Assembly: GCF_027625475.1 (NCBI RefSeq)
Contig: NZ_CP115174.1
Location: 186,001-250,000, forward strand
Direction of reading: 5' to 3'
From: Sphingomonas abietis
Lineage (GTDB): Bacteria > Pseudomonadota > Alphaproteobacteria > Sphingomonadales > Sphingomonadaceae
DNA: 64,000 nt
How positions within the stretch are numbered: the stretch's first letter is position 1; each line of letters begins with the position of its first letter. Positions 17,590 to 27,835 of this stretch are shown here, one piece after another. The translations under genes and the position numbers were made by a program. The notes beneath the pieces are model-generated. The model was not told the DNA's origin, searched no databases, and saw only the letters and a program-made list of their open reading frames with translations.

Positions 17590-19323
17590 ATGACGCTCGA
17601 CCGATCCCGCCCCTTCGTGCTGCTCGACGATGCCCGCCGCGAGGGCGCTGCCCCGGCGCGGCTCTATCGCGATCCGATCGAGGCGGTGGCGACCGACGAT
17701 CCGGCCAGGCTCGCCAATTGTCTGGCGGCGCTCCGTTATGCGACCAAGCACGGCCTGCACGCCGCCGGCTGGATCGCCTATGATGCCGGGGCGCTGGCCG
17801 AGGCGCCGGTAGCGGCCGATGGCGCCGCGCCGCGCACGCCGCTGCTCTGGTTCGGTCTGTTCGAGCGGTTCGAGGAGATCGGCCCGGCGGATATCGCCGC
17901 ATTGCTGCCCGATCCTGCCGGCGCATGGGCGGGATCGCCCCGGCCGGCGATCGATCGCGCGGCCTATCTCTCCGCCTTCGCGCGGGTGAAGGACTATATC
18001 GCGGCCGGCGACATCTATCAGGCCAACCTCACATTCCGGGCGACGGTGCCGGTCGCGGGCGACCCGCTCGCGCTTTACGCCCGCATCCGCAACCGGGCCG
18101 CGGCGGGCTGGGGCGGCATCGTCCATGACGGCCGGACCACGATGCTGAGCTTTTCGCCGGAGATGTTCTTCCGGCTCGACGGCCGGCGGCTGGAGGCGCG
18201 GCCGATGAAGGGCACGGCGGCGCGGGACACCGATCCGGCGAGCCTCGCCGCCGATCCCAAGCAACGCGCCGAAAATCTGATGATCGTCGATCTGATCCGC
18301 AACGATCTCGCGCGGATCGCGGTGCCCGGCAGCGTGTGCGTGCCCGAGCTGTTCACCGTCGAGACCTATCCGACGCTCCACCAGATGACCTCCACCGTCG
18401 TTGCCGATCTGGCCGAGGGCGCCGACGCGCTGTCCGTGCTGGAGGCCGCCTTCCCATGCGGATCGATCACCGGCGCGCCCAAGCTGCGGGCGATGGAGGT
18501 GGCAGCAGAGGTCGAATCGGATCGGCGCGGCCTCTACACCGGCGCGATCGGGCGGCTCGATGCGGGCGGCGGCGCGGCGTTCAACGTCGCGATCCGGACC
18601 CTGACGATCGGCGAGGACGGCGCCGCGTCGATCGGCCTGGGTTCCGGCATCGTCGCCGATTCGGAAGGCGACGACGAGTGGCGCGAATGCCTGGCCAAGG
18701 GCGCGTTCGTGGCGGCCGCCTGCCCGCGGTTCGATCTGATCGAGACGATGGCGTTCGATCCGCACGAGGGCTTTCCCGATCTCGAGCGCCATGTCGCCCG
18801 CGCCTGGCGCTCGGCCGATGCGCTCGGCTTCACCTTCGATCGCCACGATCTGCGCAATGAATTGCAGGCGGCGACGTTCAGGCTGCGCGATCCGGCACGG
18901 GTCCGCATCCTGCTGTCGCCCGCTGGCCGGATCGCGATCGAGGTGAGGACCGCCCCCGCTCCGGTGGACGGCGTGGTGGTGGCGCCGGTGGTGCCCTTGC
19001 CCGTTGCGGCGGACGACTTCCGGCTCGCACACAAGACGAGCGATCGCGGCTTCTACGATGCGGCGCGCGGCGATCATTTCGAGGTGGTGTTCGTGCGTCC
19101 CGACGGCCTGCTGACCGAAGGCAGCTTCACCAGCCTGTTCGTGGCGCGGGACGGGGTTCTGCTGACCCCGCCGCTCGCCCGTGGCCTGCTGCCCGGCATC
19201 CTGCGCCAGCGCCTGATCGAGCAGGGCGAGGCGATCGAGGCCGATCTGCGGATCGCGGACCTGCGCGACGAATTCTTGCTCGGCAACGCGCTGCGGGGAC
19301 TGATTCGCGCACGATTGCCCTGA
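17590..19323 (+). CDS. Aminodeoxychorismate synthase I / lyase fusion (PabB-PabC)
   Basis: A 577-residue bifunctional enzyme of p-aminobenzoate and folate synthesis. Residues about 1-350 are the chorismate-binding PabB domain (GDIYQANLTF, RPMKGTAARD, NLMIVDLIRNDLARI, PCGSITGAPK). Residues about 370-577 are a class IV PLP enzyme of the 4-amino-4-deoxychorismate lyase type (LAHKTSDRGFYDAA, LLTEGSFTSLFV). Such fusions are known in alphaproteobacteria. The glutamine amidotransferase partner PabA is not in the window. The start at 17590 follows GGGAGAGAG. Confidence 0.93.
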   Translation: MTLDRSRPFVLLDDARREGAAPARLYRDPIEAVATDDPARLANCLAALRYATKHGLHAAGWIAYDAGALAEAPVAADGAAPRTPLLWFGLFERFEEIGPADIAALLPDPAGAWAGSPRPAIDRAAYLSAFARVKDYIAAGDIYQANLTFRATVPVAGDPLALYARIRNRAAAGWGGIVHDGRTTMLSFSPEMFFRLDGRRLEARPMKGTAARDTDPASLAADPKQRAENLMIVDLIRNDLARIAVPGSVCVPELFTVETYPTLHQMTSTVVADLAEGADALSVLEAAFPCGSITGAPKLRAMEVAAEVESDRRGLYTGAIGRLDAGGGAAFNVAIRTLTIGEDGAASIGLGSGIVADSEGDDEWRECLAKGAFVAAACPRFDLIETMAFDPHEGFPDLERHVARAWRSADALGFTFDRHDLRNELQAATFRLRDPARVRILLSPAGRIAIEVRTAPAPVDGVVVAPVVPLPVAADDFRLAHKTSDRGFYDAARGDHFEVVFVRPDGLLTEGSFTSLFVARDGVLLTPPLARGLLPGILRQRLIEQGEAIEADLRIADLRDEFLLGNALRGLIRARLP

Positions 19324-19334
19324 TTGACACCTGA

Positions 19335-20609
<1,275 letters not shown>

Positions 20610-20682
20610 GCTGAGCGGAGCAATATGTAACCCGAAGGCGGGGAGCGAACGTATCTAGGGCATGATCCTTCGGAGACATGCC

Positions 20683-21351
20683 ATGAAGACGTCGCTTCCC
20701 GTCATCGCCGCCACCGGCATCGTCGCCGGCCTGCTGTGGGCCGCCGCGCCCAGCTTTGCCGCGGAGCAGGCGGTGAAGGCGCCGGCGCCTGCGCTTGTCG
20801 AACCCGTCACGGGCCATCGCGAGACCGCGATCTTCGCGGGCGGCTGCTTCTGGGGGGTGGCGGGCGTGTTCAACCATGTGAAGGGCGTGGTCGGCACCAC
20901 GTCCGGCTATACCGGCGGCAAGGCCTCGACCGCGCAATATGAGGATGTGGCGACCGGCACCACGGGCCACGCCGAATCGGTGAAGGTCGTGTTCGATCCG
21001 ACCAAGGTGAATTACGCCGATCTGCTGCGCATCTATTTCTCGGTGGTCGCCGATCCGACGCTGGTCAACCGTCAGGGGCCGGACCATGGTCCGCAATATC
21101 GCAGCGCGCTGTTCCCGCAATCGCCGGGGCAGGCCAAGGTGGCGCAGGCCTATATCGCGCAGCTGACCGCCGCCCATGTCTATGCCGCCCCGATCGCGAC
21201 GAAGCTGGAGACGGCGCCCGGCTTCTTCCCGGCCGAGGGCTATCATCAGGATTTCATGGCTCGCAATCCGGACTATCCTTATATCGTGATCAACGATCGC
21301 CCGAAGGTCGAAGCGCTCAAGCGCATCTTTCCGCAGAGCTGGAAGGCCTGA
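20683..21351 (+). CDS. msrA: Exported peptide-methionine (S)-S-oxide reductase
   Basis: A 222-residue MsrA with an added N-terminal signal peptide (residues 1-24, ending PSFAAE), so it should act in the periplasm. It reduces methionine-S-sulfoxide in damaged proteins. The catalytic Cys55 lies in GGCFWGVAGVF; GYTGG and GHAESVKVVFDP are conserved. Resolving cysteines common at the C terminus are absent: no Cys follows Cys55, so it may be a single-Cys type that needs an external reductant. No MsrB gene is adjacent. Confidence 0.93.
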   Translation: MKTSLPVIAATGIVAGLLWAAAPSFAAEQAVKAPAPALVEPVTGHRETAIFAGGCFWGVAGVFNHVKGVVGTTSGYTGGKASTAQYEDVATGTTGHAESVKVVFDPTKVNYADLLRIYFSVVADPTLVNRQGPDHGPQYRSALFPQSPGQAKVAQAYIAQLTAAHVYAAPIATKLETAPGFFPAEGYHQDFMARNPDYPYIVINDRPKVEALKRIFPQSWKA

Positions 21352-21385
21352 GGGAGCGGACACCGGGCATGCGCGTTGGTGGGGG

Positions 21386-21856
21386 ATGGATGACCCCGCC
21401 GATCGCCCGATCCCCGCCACCAGCCTGATCTTCGGCTATGGCGCGGTGTTGCCGTTGCCGATCGCGGCCGTGCTCGCCTGGCTGATGTCGTCGCCGTGGC
21501 CGACGGTGGTGACATGGCTGGCGGTCTGGTGGGGGGCGTCGATCCTGATCTTCCTCGCCGGCGTGCGGCGCGGGCTCGGCTTCCGGGGCGACGCCGAAAC
21601 GCCGGCATCCGTGCTGGTGCCGATGCTCTGGCTGTTCGCGCTGGGCGCCGGGGCGCTGGCCAGCCCGACCCCGCTGATGTCGCTGGTGCTGCTCGCGATC
21701 GGCTATGCCAGCGTCGCGATCCTCGATCCGATCGCCGCGCGCCGCGGCGAGGCGCCCCCGCATTTCGCCCGGATGCGCCCGCTCCAGATGGGGGTTGCCC
21801 TGCTCGGGCTGATCGGCCTCATCCTCCATCGCGGCGCCGTCGCCATTCCGATCTAG
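21386..21856 (+). CDS. DUF3429-like membrane protein
   Basis: A 156-residue protein with about five hydrophobic segments, resembling DUF3429 proteins (small integral membrane proteins of unknown function). Conserved-looking features are the first helix with PLPIAAVLAW, ILIFLAGVRRGLGF in the middle, and LDPIAARRGEAPPHF late in the protein. It starts 34 bp after msrA on the same strand and may share its transcript. It converges on pdeM with 6 bp between the stops. Confidence 0.6.
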   Translation: MDDPADRPIPATSLIFGYGAVLPLPIAAVLAWLMSSPWPTVVTWLAVWWGASILIFLAGVRRGLGFRGDAETPASVLVPMLWLFALGAGALASPTPLMSLVLLAIGYASVAILDPIAARRGEAPPHFARMRPLQMGVALLGLIGLILHRGAVAIPI

Positions 21857-21862
21857 ATCTGG

Positions 21863-22537
21863 TCAGGCCGCGAGCGGGAAGCGCAGCAGCCGGTCGGCGA
21901 GCGGCACCAATGCCTGGGCGGCCCGCCCGCCCAGCGCCTTGCGGATCACCGGATCGCCGGCATCCATTCCCCCGGTGAGCGCGCCGAACGCCGGCAGGAT
22001 CAGCTTGTCGGCGGTGGCGACGAAGCAGCGCCGCGCGACGTGGCGGCCCTTGATCGTCAGCCGCAGCTTGGGATGGAAATGGCCGGACAGTTCGGGGCGG
22101 CTCTCCTGCGGCTCGGCTTCGTGGCGGAGCAGCAAGCCGTCGACCTCCGCCTCGCCGAGCACCCGCCCGCCGCAATGATCGGCCAGCGTCACCGCCGCGA
22201 TGTCGTGATTGCCGGCGATCCATGTCCAGCGCGTGCTGCCGGTGAGGGCGCGGAGCAGGTCGCGGGTTTCGTCGGCCAGTCGCTCGCAGCCCTCGGCATC
22301 GTGGAAGCTGTCGCCCAGACACCATATCTCCTCGGCGCCGGTCTGGCGGACCAGCAGTTCCAGTTCGCGCAGGGTCGCGTGCGAATCATAGGGCGGCAGC
22401 ATCTGCCCGCCGCGAGCGTAGAAGCTTGCTTTCTCGAGATGCAGATCGGCGAACAGCAGCGCGCGGCGCGCCGGCCAGGCCAACGCCCCGGGGACCATCG
22501 CGACCAGCTCCGCGCCTGCGAACGAAAAGGGAACCAT
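21863..22537 (-). CDS. pdeM: Ligase-associated DNA damage response endonuclease PdeM
   Basis: A 224-residue calcineurin-like metallophosphoesterase. Metal ligands are in FADLHLEKA (Asp31, His33), GDSFHD (Asp76), GNHD (109-112) and SGHFHPK. It matches the PdeM family, an endonuclease normally encoded with an Lhr-type helicase, an MBL exonuclease and an ATP-dependent DNA ligase. The helicase and exonuclease are found 1.3 and 4.2 kb to the right; the ligase is not. It is separated from them by two unrelated-looking genes. Confidence 0.9.
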   Translation of the reverse strand: MVPFSFAGAELVAMVPGALAWPARRALLFADLHLEKASFYARGGQMLPPYDSHATLRELELLVRQTGAEEIWCLGDSFHDAEGCERLADETRDLLRALTGSTRWTWIAGNHDIAAVTLADHCGGRVLGEAEVDGLLLRHEAEPQESRPELSGHFHPKLRLTIKGRHVARRCFVATADKLILPAFGALTGGMDAGDPVIRKALGGRAAQALVPLADRLLRFPLAA

Positions 22538-22578
22538 GGCAATCCGAATAGCAGGACCGGCGACCCGCGCAAGCCGGC

Positions 22579-22608
22579 TTGCCGCGGTGGCCGCACCGGG
22601 CCTAGCAT
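22579..22608 (+). promoter_or_regulatory. Candidate promoter for the CcdC-like gene
   Basis: TTGCCG (22579-22584), 18-bp spacer, TAGCAT (22603-22608), 30 bp before the ATG at 22639. The -10 is identical to that at 4097. Confidence 0.5.
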
Positions 22609-22638
22609 CGCGCGGGGGAAGAGCGGGGAGTTACAGCT

Positions 22639-23166
22639 ATGCAGTCACATCCGATCCAGGGGCCCTGGATGCAATATGTCGTTCCGGCGGTCATCATCCT
22701 GCTGGTGGTCGGGATCAGGCTGTGGCGGATGCGCGGCGCGCGCCGGCTGCGGCTGGAGACGTTGTGGATCCTGCCGGCGCTCTATGCCGTGTTCGTGATC
22801 GGCATGTTCGCGACCCATCCGCCGACGCCGATCGGCTTTGCCGCGGCCGCGGCGGCGCTGGTCATCGGGGGTGGGATCGGCTGGTATCGCGGCACGATGA
22901 TGCGGATCAGCGTCGATCCCGAAACCCATGCGCTCAGCCAGCAGGCGTCACCGCTCGCGGTGCTGCTGCTCGTCGGCCTGCTGCTCGTGCGGCGGGTGGC
23001 GATGGAGGAGATGGGCGGCACCGGCCTCAACGCGCAGATCGCGATCGACGTGCTGATGGCGTTCGCGCTCGGCCTGATCGCGACCACCCGGATCGAGATG
23101 CTGCTGAGGGCGCGCCGGCTGCTGCGCGAGGCGCGGGCGAGCGGATTGTCGCAGACCTTCCGCTGA
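22639..23166 (+). CDS. CcdC-like (DUF1453-type) membrane protein
   Basis: A 175-residue protein with five or so membrane segments (about 11-27, 42-56, 60-78, 100-115, 135-152). The pattern RRLRLETLWILPALYAVFV and GIGWYRGTMMRISVDPETH resembles CcdC/DUF1453 proteins, whose function is unclear (named for a cytochrome c biogenesis locus in Bacillus). It is divergent from pdeM and convergent with the CHAP gene. ATG at 22669 is an alternative start. Confidence 0.55.
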   Translation: MQSHPIQGPWMQYVVPAVIILLVVGIRLWRMRGARRLRLETLWILPALYAVFVIGMFATHPPTPIGFAAAAAALVIGGGIGWYRGTMMRISVDPETHALSQQASPLAVLLLVGLLLVRRVAMEEMGGTGLNAQIAIDVLMAFALGLIATTRIEMLLRARRLLREARASGLSQTFR

Positions 23167-23176
23167 GGACGGCCGA

Positions 23177-23761
23177 TCAGCTCGCCGGGGCGGCGCCCAG
23201 CGAATCGATCACCGCGCCGACGATATCGGGCGAGGCGCTGGCGAGATCCTTGCTGACATGGGCGATCTGCTCGCCCGAATTGGCGTCGCGTCCGTAGATG
23301 AAGCCATAGACCGGGTAGCGGGTGGTGCCGAGGCCGTGATTGTCGCGCCACCACACGCGCACCTCGCTCCAGTCGTTGCCGGCCGAGACGTCGACCAGGG
23401 TCACGTCCTTCTCGATCTGGCCGCGCACGCCGCCGATTCGCGACCAGTTGGCATGACTGATCATCAGGATCCGGCTGGACACGATCTTGCTGACGACCGC
23501 GACATGGCCGAGCTTCATCACGCCCTTGGGGCGGAAGACCAGCACCGCGCCGACCTTGGGGGCGGCGCCTTCCTGATAGCGGGCGGACGCCTGATCCCAC
23601 CAGGTCCAAGCATTGCCGTAAATCTGGATGCCGGACATCTGGCGTGCATAGGGCACGCATTCGAGCCCCGCGCCGATCCGGCCGTCATAGCTGTCCTGCG
23701 CCACCGCGGGCGTGGCCACTGCCGTCACCGCGGCGATCACGCCAAGCACATAACCCTTCAC
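23177..23761 (-). CDS. Exported CHAP-domain protein
   Basis: A 194-residue protein with a signal peptide (residues 1-21, ending AVAQ) and a CHAP amidase/peptidase domain. The catalytic pair is visible as Cys35 (GLECVPYAR) and His86 (MKLGHVAVV). CHAP domains cleave peptidoglycan peptides or related amides; it probably acts on the cell wall in the periplasm. It sits between pdeM and the Lhr helicase on the same strand, but nothing suggests a DNA repair role. Confidence 0.88.
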   Translation of the reverse strand: MKGYVLGVIAAVTAVATPAVAQDSYDGRIGAGLECVPYARQMSGIQIYGNAWTWWDQASARYQEGAAPKVGAVLVFRPKGVMKLGHVAVVSKIVSSRILMISHANWSRIGGVRGQIEKDVTLVDVSAGNDWSEVRVWWRDNHGLGTTRYPVYGFIYGRDANSGEQIAHVSKDLASASPDIVGAVIDSLGAAPAS

Positions 23762-23815
23762 ATGCCACCTCAGGTCGTCGCTCCCCCGAGCGAGGACCAG
23801 CGCTAGCGGGATTCC

Positions 23816-26257
23816 TTAATTCGTGGGTAAAGGATCATGGTTAAAATCGGCGTCTCCACACATTGCTTCGGCGACGAGGGCCTCGGCCTCGATGAGCAGC
23901 GCATCGTCGACGCTGCCCGCCGCCACCCGCTCGCGCCCGATCAGCACCAGCACCGGCACCGCGAGCGGCGAGACTCGCTCGAGATCGACATGCTCGATCC
24001 GTTCCGCTGCCGTATCGAGCAGGCGGCCGAGCCGGCCGACGTCGGTCATCCGCGCCTTGGCGTCATCCCAAGCCGCTTGAAGTAAAAGATGTTCCGGCTC
24101 GTAGCGGCGCAGCACGTCGTAGATCAGGTCGGTCGAGAAGCTCACCTGGCGCCCGGTCTTGCGCTGGCCGGGATGCTGGCGCTCGACCAGCCCGCCGATC
24201 ACCGCGACCTCGCGGAAGGCGCGCTTGAGCAAGGCCGATTCCTGTACCCAGTCGACGAACTCATGCTCAAGAATGTCGGGCGAGAAGAGCGGCCGGGGGT
24301 CGATCACCGGCTTTAACGAATAGGTCGCGATGGCATAGTCGCTGGCAACGAATCCTATCGGCTGGAGACCCGCGGTTTCCATCCGCCTTGTGACCAGCAT
24401 CCCGAGCGACTGGTTCGCGTTCCAGCCCTCGAAACTGTAGACCACCATGTAGTGCCGCCCCTCGCGCGGGAAGGTCTCGATCAGCAGCCGGTCGGGCGCG
24501 GGCAGGACCGAGCGGCGGCGCTGCATCTCCAGCCATTCGCGCACGTCGGCCGGGAAACGCGGCCATTGCGCCGGCTCGTGAAGGAAGTGGCGGACGCGAT
24601 CGGCGAGGTTGGTCGAGATCGGCATCCGCGCGCCGCCATAGGTCGGGATGCGGGCCGGCCGCGCGGTGGCGCGGACGAACAGATCCTCGCCCTTGACGCC
24701 CTCGACCTCCAGGCTGAGGCCCGAGAAGAAGAAGGTGTCGTGCGGGCTGAGCGACGAGGCGAAGCCCTCCTCGACGCGGCCGAGCGAGCGGCCGTTGCGG
24801 AACCGCACATTGAGCATCGGCGCCTCGACGATGATCCCGGCGTTGAGGCGGTGCTGGGTGACGAAGCGCGGGTGCGAGACCCGCCACAGCCCGTCCGCGC
24901 CTTCGGTGAGCCGCTTATATTTGTCGTAGGCGCGCAAGGCATAGCCGCCGGTCGCGACGAAGCCGAGCACGCGATCGAAGGTCTCGGCGGGCAGGGTGGC
25001 ATAGGGCGCCGCTTCATGCACCTCGGCGAGCAGATCGTCGCGGGCGAACGGGGCGGAGGCGGCGACGCCCATGATATGCTGGGCCAGCACGTCGAGCGCG
25101 CCGGGGCGGAAGACGTCGGGATCGCGCTCGCCCGCCTCCACCGCATCGACGGCGGCGCGCGCCTCCAGATATTCGAAGCGGTTGCCGGGTACGATCAGGG
25201 CTTTGCTGGGCTCGTCCAGCCGGTGGTTGGCGCGGCCGATGCGCTGGAGCAGGCGCGACGAGCCCTTGGGCGCGCCCATCTGGATGACCAGATCGACATC
25301 CCCCCAGTCGACCCCGAGATCGAGGCTGGCGGTGGCGACCAGCGCGCGCAGCCGCCCGTCCGCCATCGCCTGCTCGACCTTGCGCCGCGCCGCGATGTCG
25401 AGGCTGCCATGGTGGATGCCGATCGGCAGATGCTGCTCGTTGGCTGCCCACAGATCCTGGAAGATCAGTTCGGCGAGGCTGCGGGTGTTGCAGAAGATGA
25501 TCGTGATCCGGTGTGCGGCGATCTGCGCCATCACCTGCTCGGCGGCATAGCGGCCCGAATGGCCCGACCAGGGGATGCGCTCCTGCGGCAGCAGGATGGC
25601 GATGTCGGGCTCGGCGCCGGGATCGCCCTGCACCAGCGCCACGGTATCGAGATCGCCGTCGCCGGACAGCCAGGCGCGATAGACATCGGGCTCGGCGACG
25701 GTGGCGGACAGCGCGACGCGCCGCATCGCGGGCGCCAGCCGCTGGAGCCGGGCCATGCACAGGGACAGCAGGTCGCCGCGCTTGGAGGGCGCGAAGGCGT
25801 GGACCTCGTCGATCACGATCGTGCGCAGATTGGCGAACATCTCCGCCGCCTCCGGATAGGAGAGCAGCAGGCTGAGCGACTCGGGCGTGGTCAGCAGCAT
25901 CTGCGGCGGGCGGACGCGCTGGCGGGCCTTGCGATCGGAGGGCGTGTCGCCGGTGCGGGTCTCGACCCGGATCGCCAGCCCCATCTCCTCGATCGGGCCG
26001 AGCAGGTTGCGCTGGATGTCCACCGCCAGCGCCTTCAGCGGCGAGACGTAGAGGGTGTGGAGGCCGTCGCTCGGCTGCTCGATCAGTTCGACGAGGCTGG
26101 GCAGGAAGCCGGCCAGCGTCTTGCCCGCCCCGGTCGGCGCGACGAGCAGCGCGCTCTTCCCCGCCCGCGCGGCGTCCAGCATCGCCAGCTGGTGGCGGCG
26201 CGGCTGCCAGCCCCGGCCGGCGAACCATTGGGCGAGAATCGGGGGGAGATCGGACAT
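23816..26257 (-). CDS. Lhr-type DEXH-box helicase (ligase-associated DNA damage response)
   Basis: An 813-residue superfamily 2 helicase. Walker A PTGAGKT is at residues 41-47, DEVH at 150-153, and motif III is LSATVAEP near 180. The second RecA lobe ends with the arginine-rich motif VI (QRIGRANHRLDEPSK). The Lhr-core winged-helix region and the ligase-associated C-terminal part follow. This subgroup accompanies PdeM, an MBL exonuclease and an ATP-dependent ligase. The start at 26257 (MSDLPPIL) is preferred to a GTG at 26308. Confidence 0.93.
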   Translation of the reverse strand: MSDLPPILAQWFAGRGWQPRRHQLAMLDAARAGKSALLVAPTGAGKTLAGFLPSLVELIEQPSDGLHTLYVSPLKALAVDIQRNLLGPIEEMGLAIRVETRTGDTPSDRKARQRVRPPQMLLTTPESLSLLLSYPEAAEMFANLRTIVIDEVHAFAPSKRGDLLSLCMARLQRLAPAMRRVALSATVAEPDVYRAWLSGDGDLDTVALVQGDPGAEPDIAILLPQERIPWSGHSGRYAAEQVMAQIAAHRITIIFCNTRSLAELIFQDLWAANEQHLPIGIHHGSLDIAARRKVEQAMADGRLRALVATASLDLGVDWGDVDLVIQMGAPKGSSRLLQRIGRANHRLDEPSKALIVPGNRFEYLEARAAVDAVEAGERDPDVFRPGALDVLAQHIMGVAASAPFARDDLLAEVHEAAPYATLPAETFDRVLGFVATGGYALRAYDKYKRLTEGADGLWRVSHPRFVTQHRLNAGIIVEAPMLNVRFRNGRSLGRVEEGFASSLSPHDTFFFSGLSLEVEGVKGEDLFVRATARPARIPTYGGARMPISTNLADRVRHFLHEPAQWPRFPADVREWLEMQRRRSVLPAPDRLLIETFPREGRHYMVVYSFEGWNANQSLGMLVTRRMETAGLQPIGFVASDYAIATYSLKPVIDPRPLFSPDILEHEFVDWVQESALLKRAFREVAVIGGLVERQHPGQRKTGRQVSFSTDLIYDVLRRYEPEHLLLQAAWDDAKARMTDVGRLGRLLDTAAERIEHVDLERVSPLAVPVLVLIGRERVAAGSVDDALLIEAEALVAEAMCGDADFNHDPLPTN

Positions 26258-26352
26258 TCGCCATCGAATATCGGGGCTCGTCGCCCGGTTCGCCAGCCCT
26301 CGCCACACACGCCCGGCCGAGCTAGAAGGATGGCTCCTCCAGGAGACATGCG

Positions 26353-26463
26353 ATGGCCAAGGGTCAGGTGAAGAGCAACAAGGAAGCCAAGAAGCCCAAG
26401 AAGGAGGTCAAGAAGACGATCGCCGCCAACCCCTCCACCAAGGGCAAGGTGATCACGGAGTAG
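26353..26463 (+). CDS. Small Lys-rich protein
   Basis: A 36-residue, strongly basic protein (about 11 Lys) starting MAKGQVKSNKEAKKPKKE, with a good AGGAGACATGCG leader. It is divergent from the Lhr helicase and 4 bp before the next small gene. Similar short Lys-rich proteins beginning MAKGQ are, as far as I recall, widespread in alphaproteobacteria without a known role. The charge suggests nucleic acid binding; this is inference. Confidence 0.75.
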   Translation: MAKGQVKSNKEAKKPKKEVKKTIAANPSTKGKVITE

Positions 26464-26467
26464 GCGC

Positions 26468-26647
26468 ATGGCCGAGGGTTTCGTCCGTCACAAGCAACCC
26501 TGGACCACCGACGAGGTCCAGAAGCTGCACCGCCTCGCCGCCAAGGGCATGGCGCTGAAGGCGATCGGCAAGGCGCTCACCCGCTCCGAGGAATCGGTGC
26601 AGGCGCGGGCCAAGCAGGACGGGCTGAAGATATCCAAGCTGCGCTGA
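26468..26647 (+). CDS. Small helical SANT/Myb-like protein
   Basis: A 59-residue protein with the look of a SANT/Myb three-helix unit: PWTTDEVQKLHRLAAKGMAL, then KAIGKALTRSEESVQARAKQ. The conserved Trp and the KAIGKALxRSxxSVxxRA third helix are typical of Myb-type DNA-binding repeats. It starts 4 bp after the Lys-rich gene stop and ends 38 bp before the exonuclease, so these may form one small operon. Function is unknown; DNA binding is inferred. Confidence 0.75.
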   Translation: MAEGFVRHKQPWTTDEVQKLHRLAAKGMALKAIGKALTRSEESVQARAKQDGLKISKLR

Positions 26648-26685
26648 CCGGCGGAACTTAGCGGCGCGCCAGCGATATAGCTGGG

Positions 26686-27684
26686 ATGGCGCGCCTCGGC
26701 TCCTGGATCGAACCGCATCCCCACGGCATCTACGTGCCCGCCGCGGATGCCTGGATCGATCCCTCGCAGCCGGTGCCGCGCGCGCTCGTCACCCATGGCC
26801 ATGCCGATCATGCCCGTGGCGGCCATGGCGCGGTCCTCGCCACGCCCGAGACGCTGGCGATCATGGCGACGCGCTACGGCCCGCAGTCCGGCCAGAGCGT
26901 GGCCTATGGCGAGACGGTGACGGTCGGCGACGTCACCGCGCGGTTCGTGCCGGCGGGGCATGTGCTGGGATCGGCGCAGATCGTGCTGGAGCATCGCGGC
27001 GAGCGCATCGTCGTGTCGGGCGATTACAAGCGCCGCGCCGACCCGACCTGCGCGCCGTTCGAGCCGGTGCCGTGCGACATCTTCGTCACCGAGGCGACGT
27101 TCGGCCTGCCGGTGTTCCGCCATCCCGATACCGGCGCCGAGATCGACCGGCTGCTGGAAGCGCTCCACGCCAACCCCGATCGCTGCGTGCTGGTCGGCGC
27201 CTATGCGCTGGGCAAGGCGCAGCGCCTGATCGCCGAGCTGCGGCTGCGCGGCCATGACGCGCCGATCTACATCCATGGTGCGATGGAACGGCTGTGCGCG
27301 CTCTATCAGGAGCTGGGCGTCGATCTCGGCGAACTGGTGCCCGCCACCGCCGCCGCGAAGGAGCAGTTGCGCGGCAAGATCGTGATGTGCCCACCCGGCG
27401 CGCTCAACGATCGCTGGTCGCGCCGTCTGCCCGATCCGATCACCGCCATGGCGTCGGGCTGGATGGGGGTGCGGCAGCGGGCACGGCAGCGCAATGTCGA
27501 GCTGCCGCTGATCGTCTCCGACCATGCCGACTGGGACGAGCTCACCGCGACGGTGAAGGAACTGGCGCCCCAGGAGTTGTGGGTGACGCACGGCCGGGAA
27601 GAGGCGCTGGTCCACTGGTGCATGACCCGTCAGATCAAGGCGCGGGCGCTGGCGCTGGTCGGCTACGAGGACGAGGACGATTGA
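26686..27684 (+). CDS. Ligase-associated DNA damage response exonuclease (MBL fold)
   Basis: A 332-residue MBL/beta-CASP nuclease related to SNM1. The metal motif THGHADH is at residues 36-42, with a further His in PAGHVLGS and Asp in SGDYKRRADPT, and late histidines in SDHADWDEL and THGREEA. Family members sit with Lhr, PdeM and an ATP-dependent ligase and are thought to trim DNA ends. GATATAG lies only a few bases before the ATG, so the mRNA may be leaderless. The ligase gene that usually follows is replaced by a glycosyltransferase gene. Confidence 0.93.
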   Translation: MARLGSWIEPHPHGIYVPAADAWIDPSQPVPRALVTHGHADHARGGHGAVLATPETLAIMATRYGPQSGQSVAYGETVTVGDVTARFVPAGHVLGSAQIVLEHRGERIVVSGDYKRRADPTCAPFEPVPCDIFVTEATFGLPVFRHPDTGAEIDRLLEALHANPDRCVLVGAYALGKAQRLIAELRLRGHDAPIYIHGAMERLCALYQELGVDLGELVPATAAAKEQLRGKIVMCPPGALNDRWSRRLPDPITAMASGWMGVRQRARQRNVELPLIVSDHADWDELTATVKELAPQELWVTHGREEALVHWCMTRQIKARALALVGYEDEDD

Positions 27685-27835
27685 ACCGTCTGCCGCGCAT
27701 GCTGCCCGGCGCACCGCCGATAGGGTGCGCGATCAAGGTTCTACGGCAACGTGTGCGTCTTCCTTCATGGATCGTTCAGCCCGTTTTGGGCCTGCACGGG
27801 CGCGGGTGACGACGCTCGCGTGTGAGGAAGAAGAT

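Noticed and set aside
19324..19329. TTGACA as a promoter for the aspartate aminotransferase gene
   Set aside because: No acceptable -10 box at 16-18 bp.
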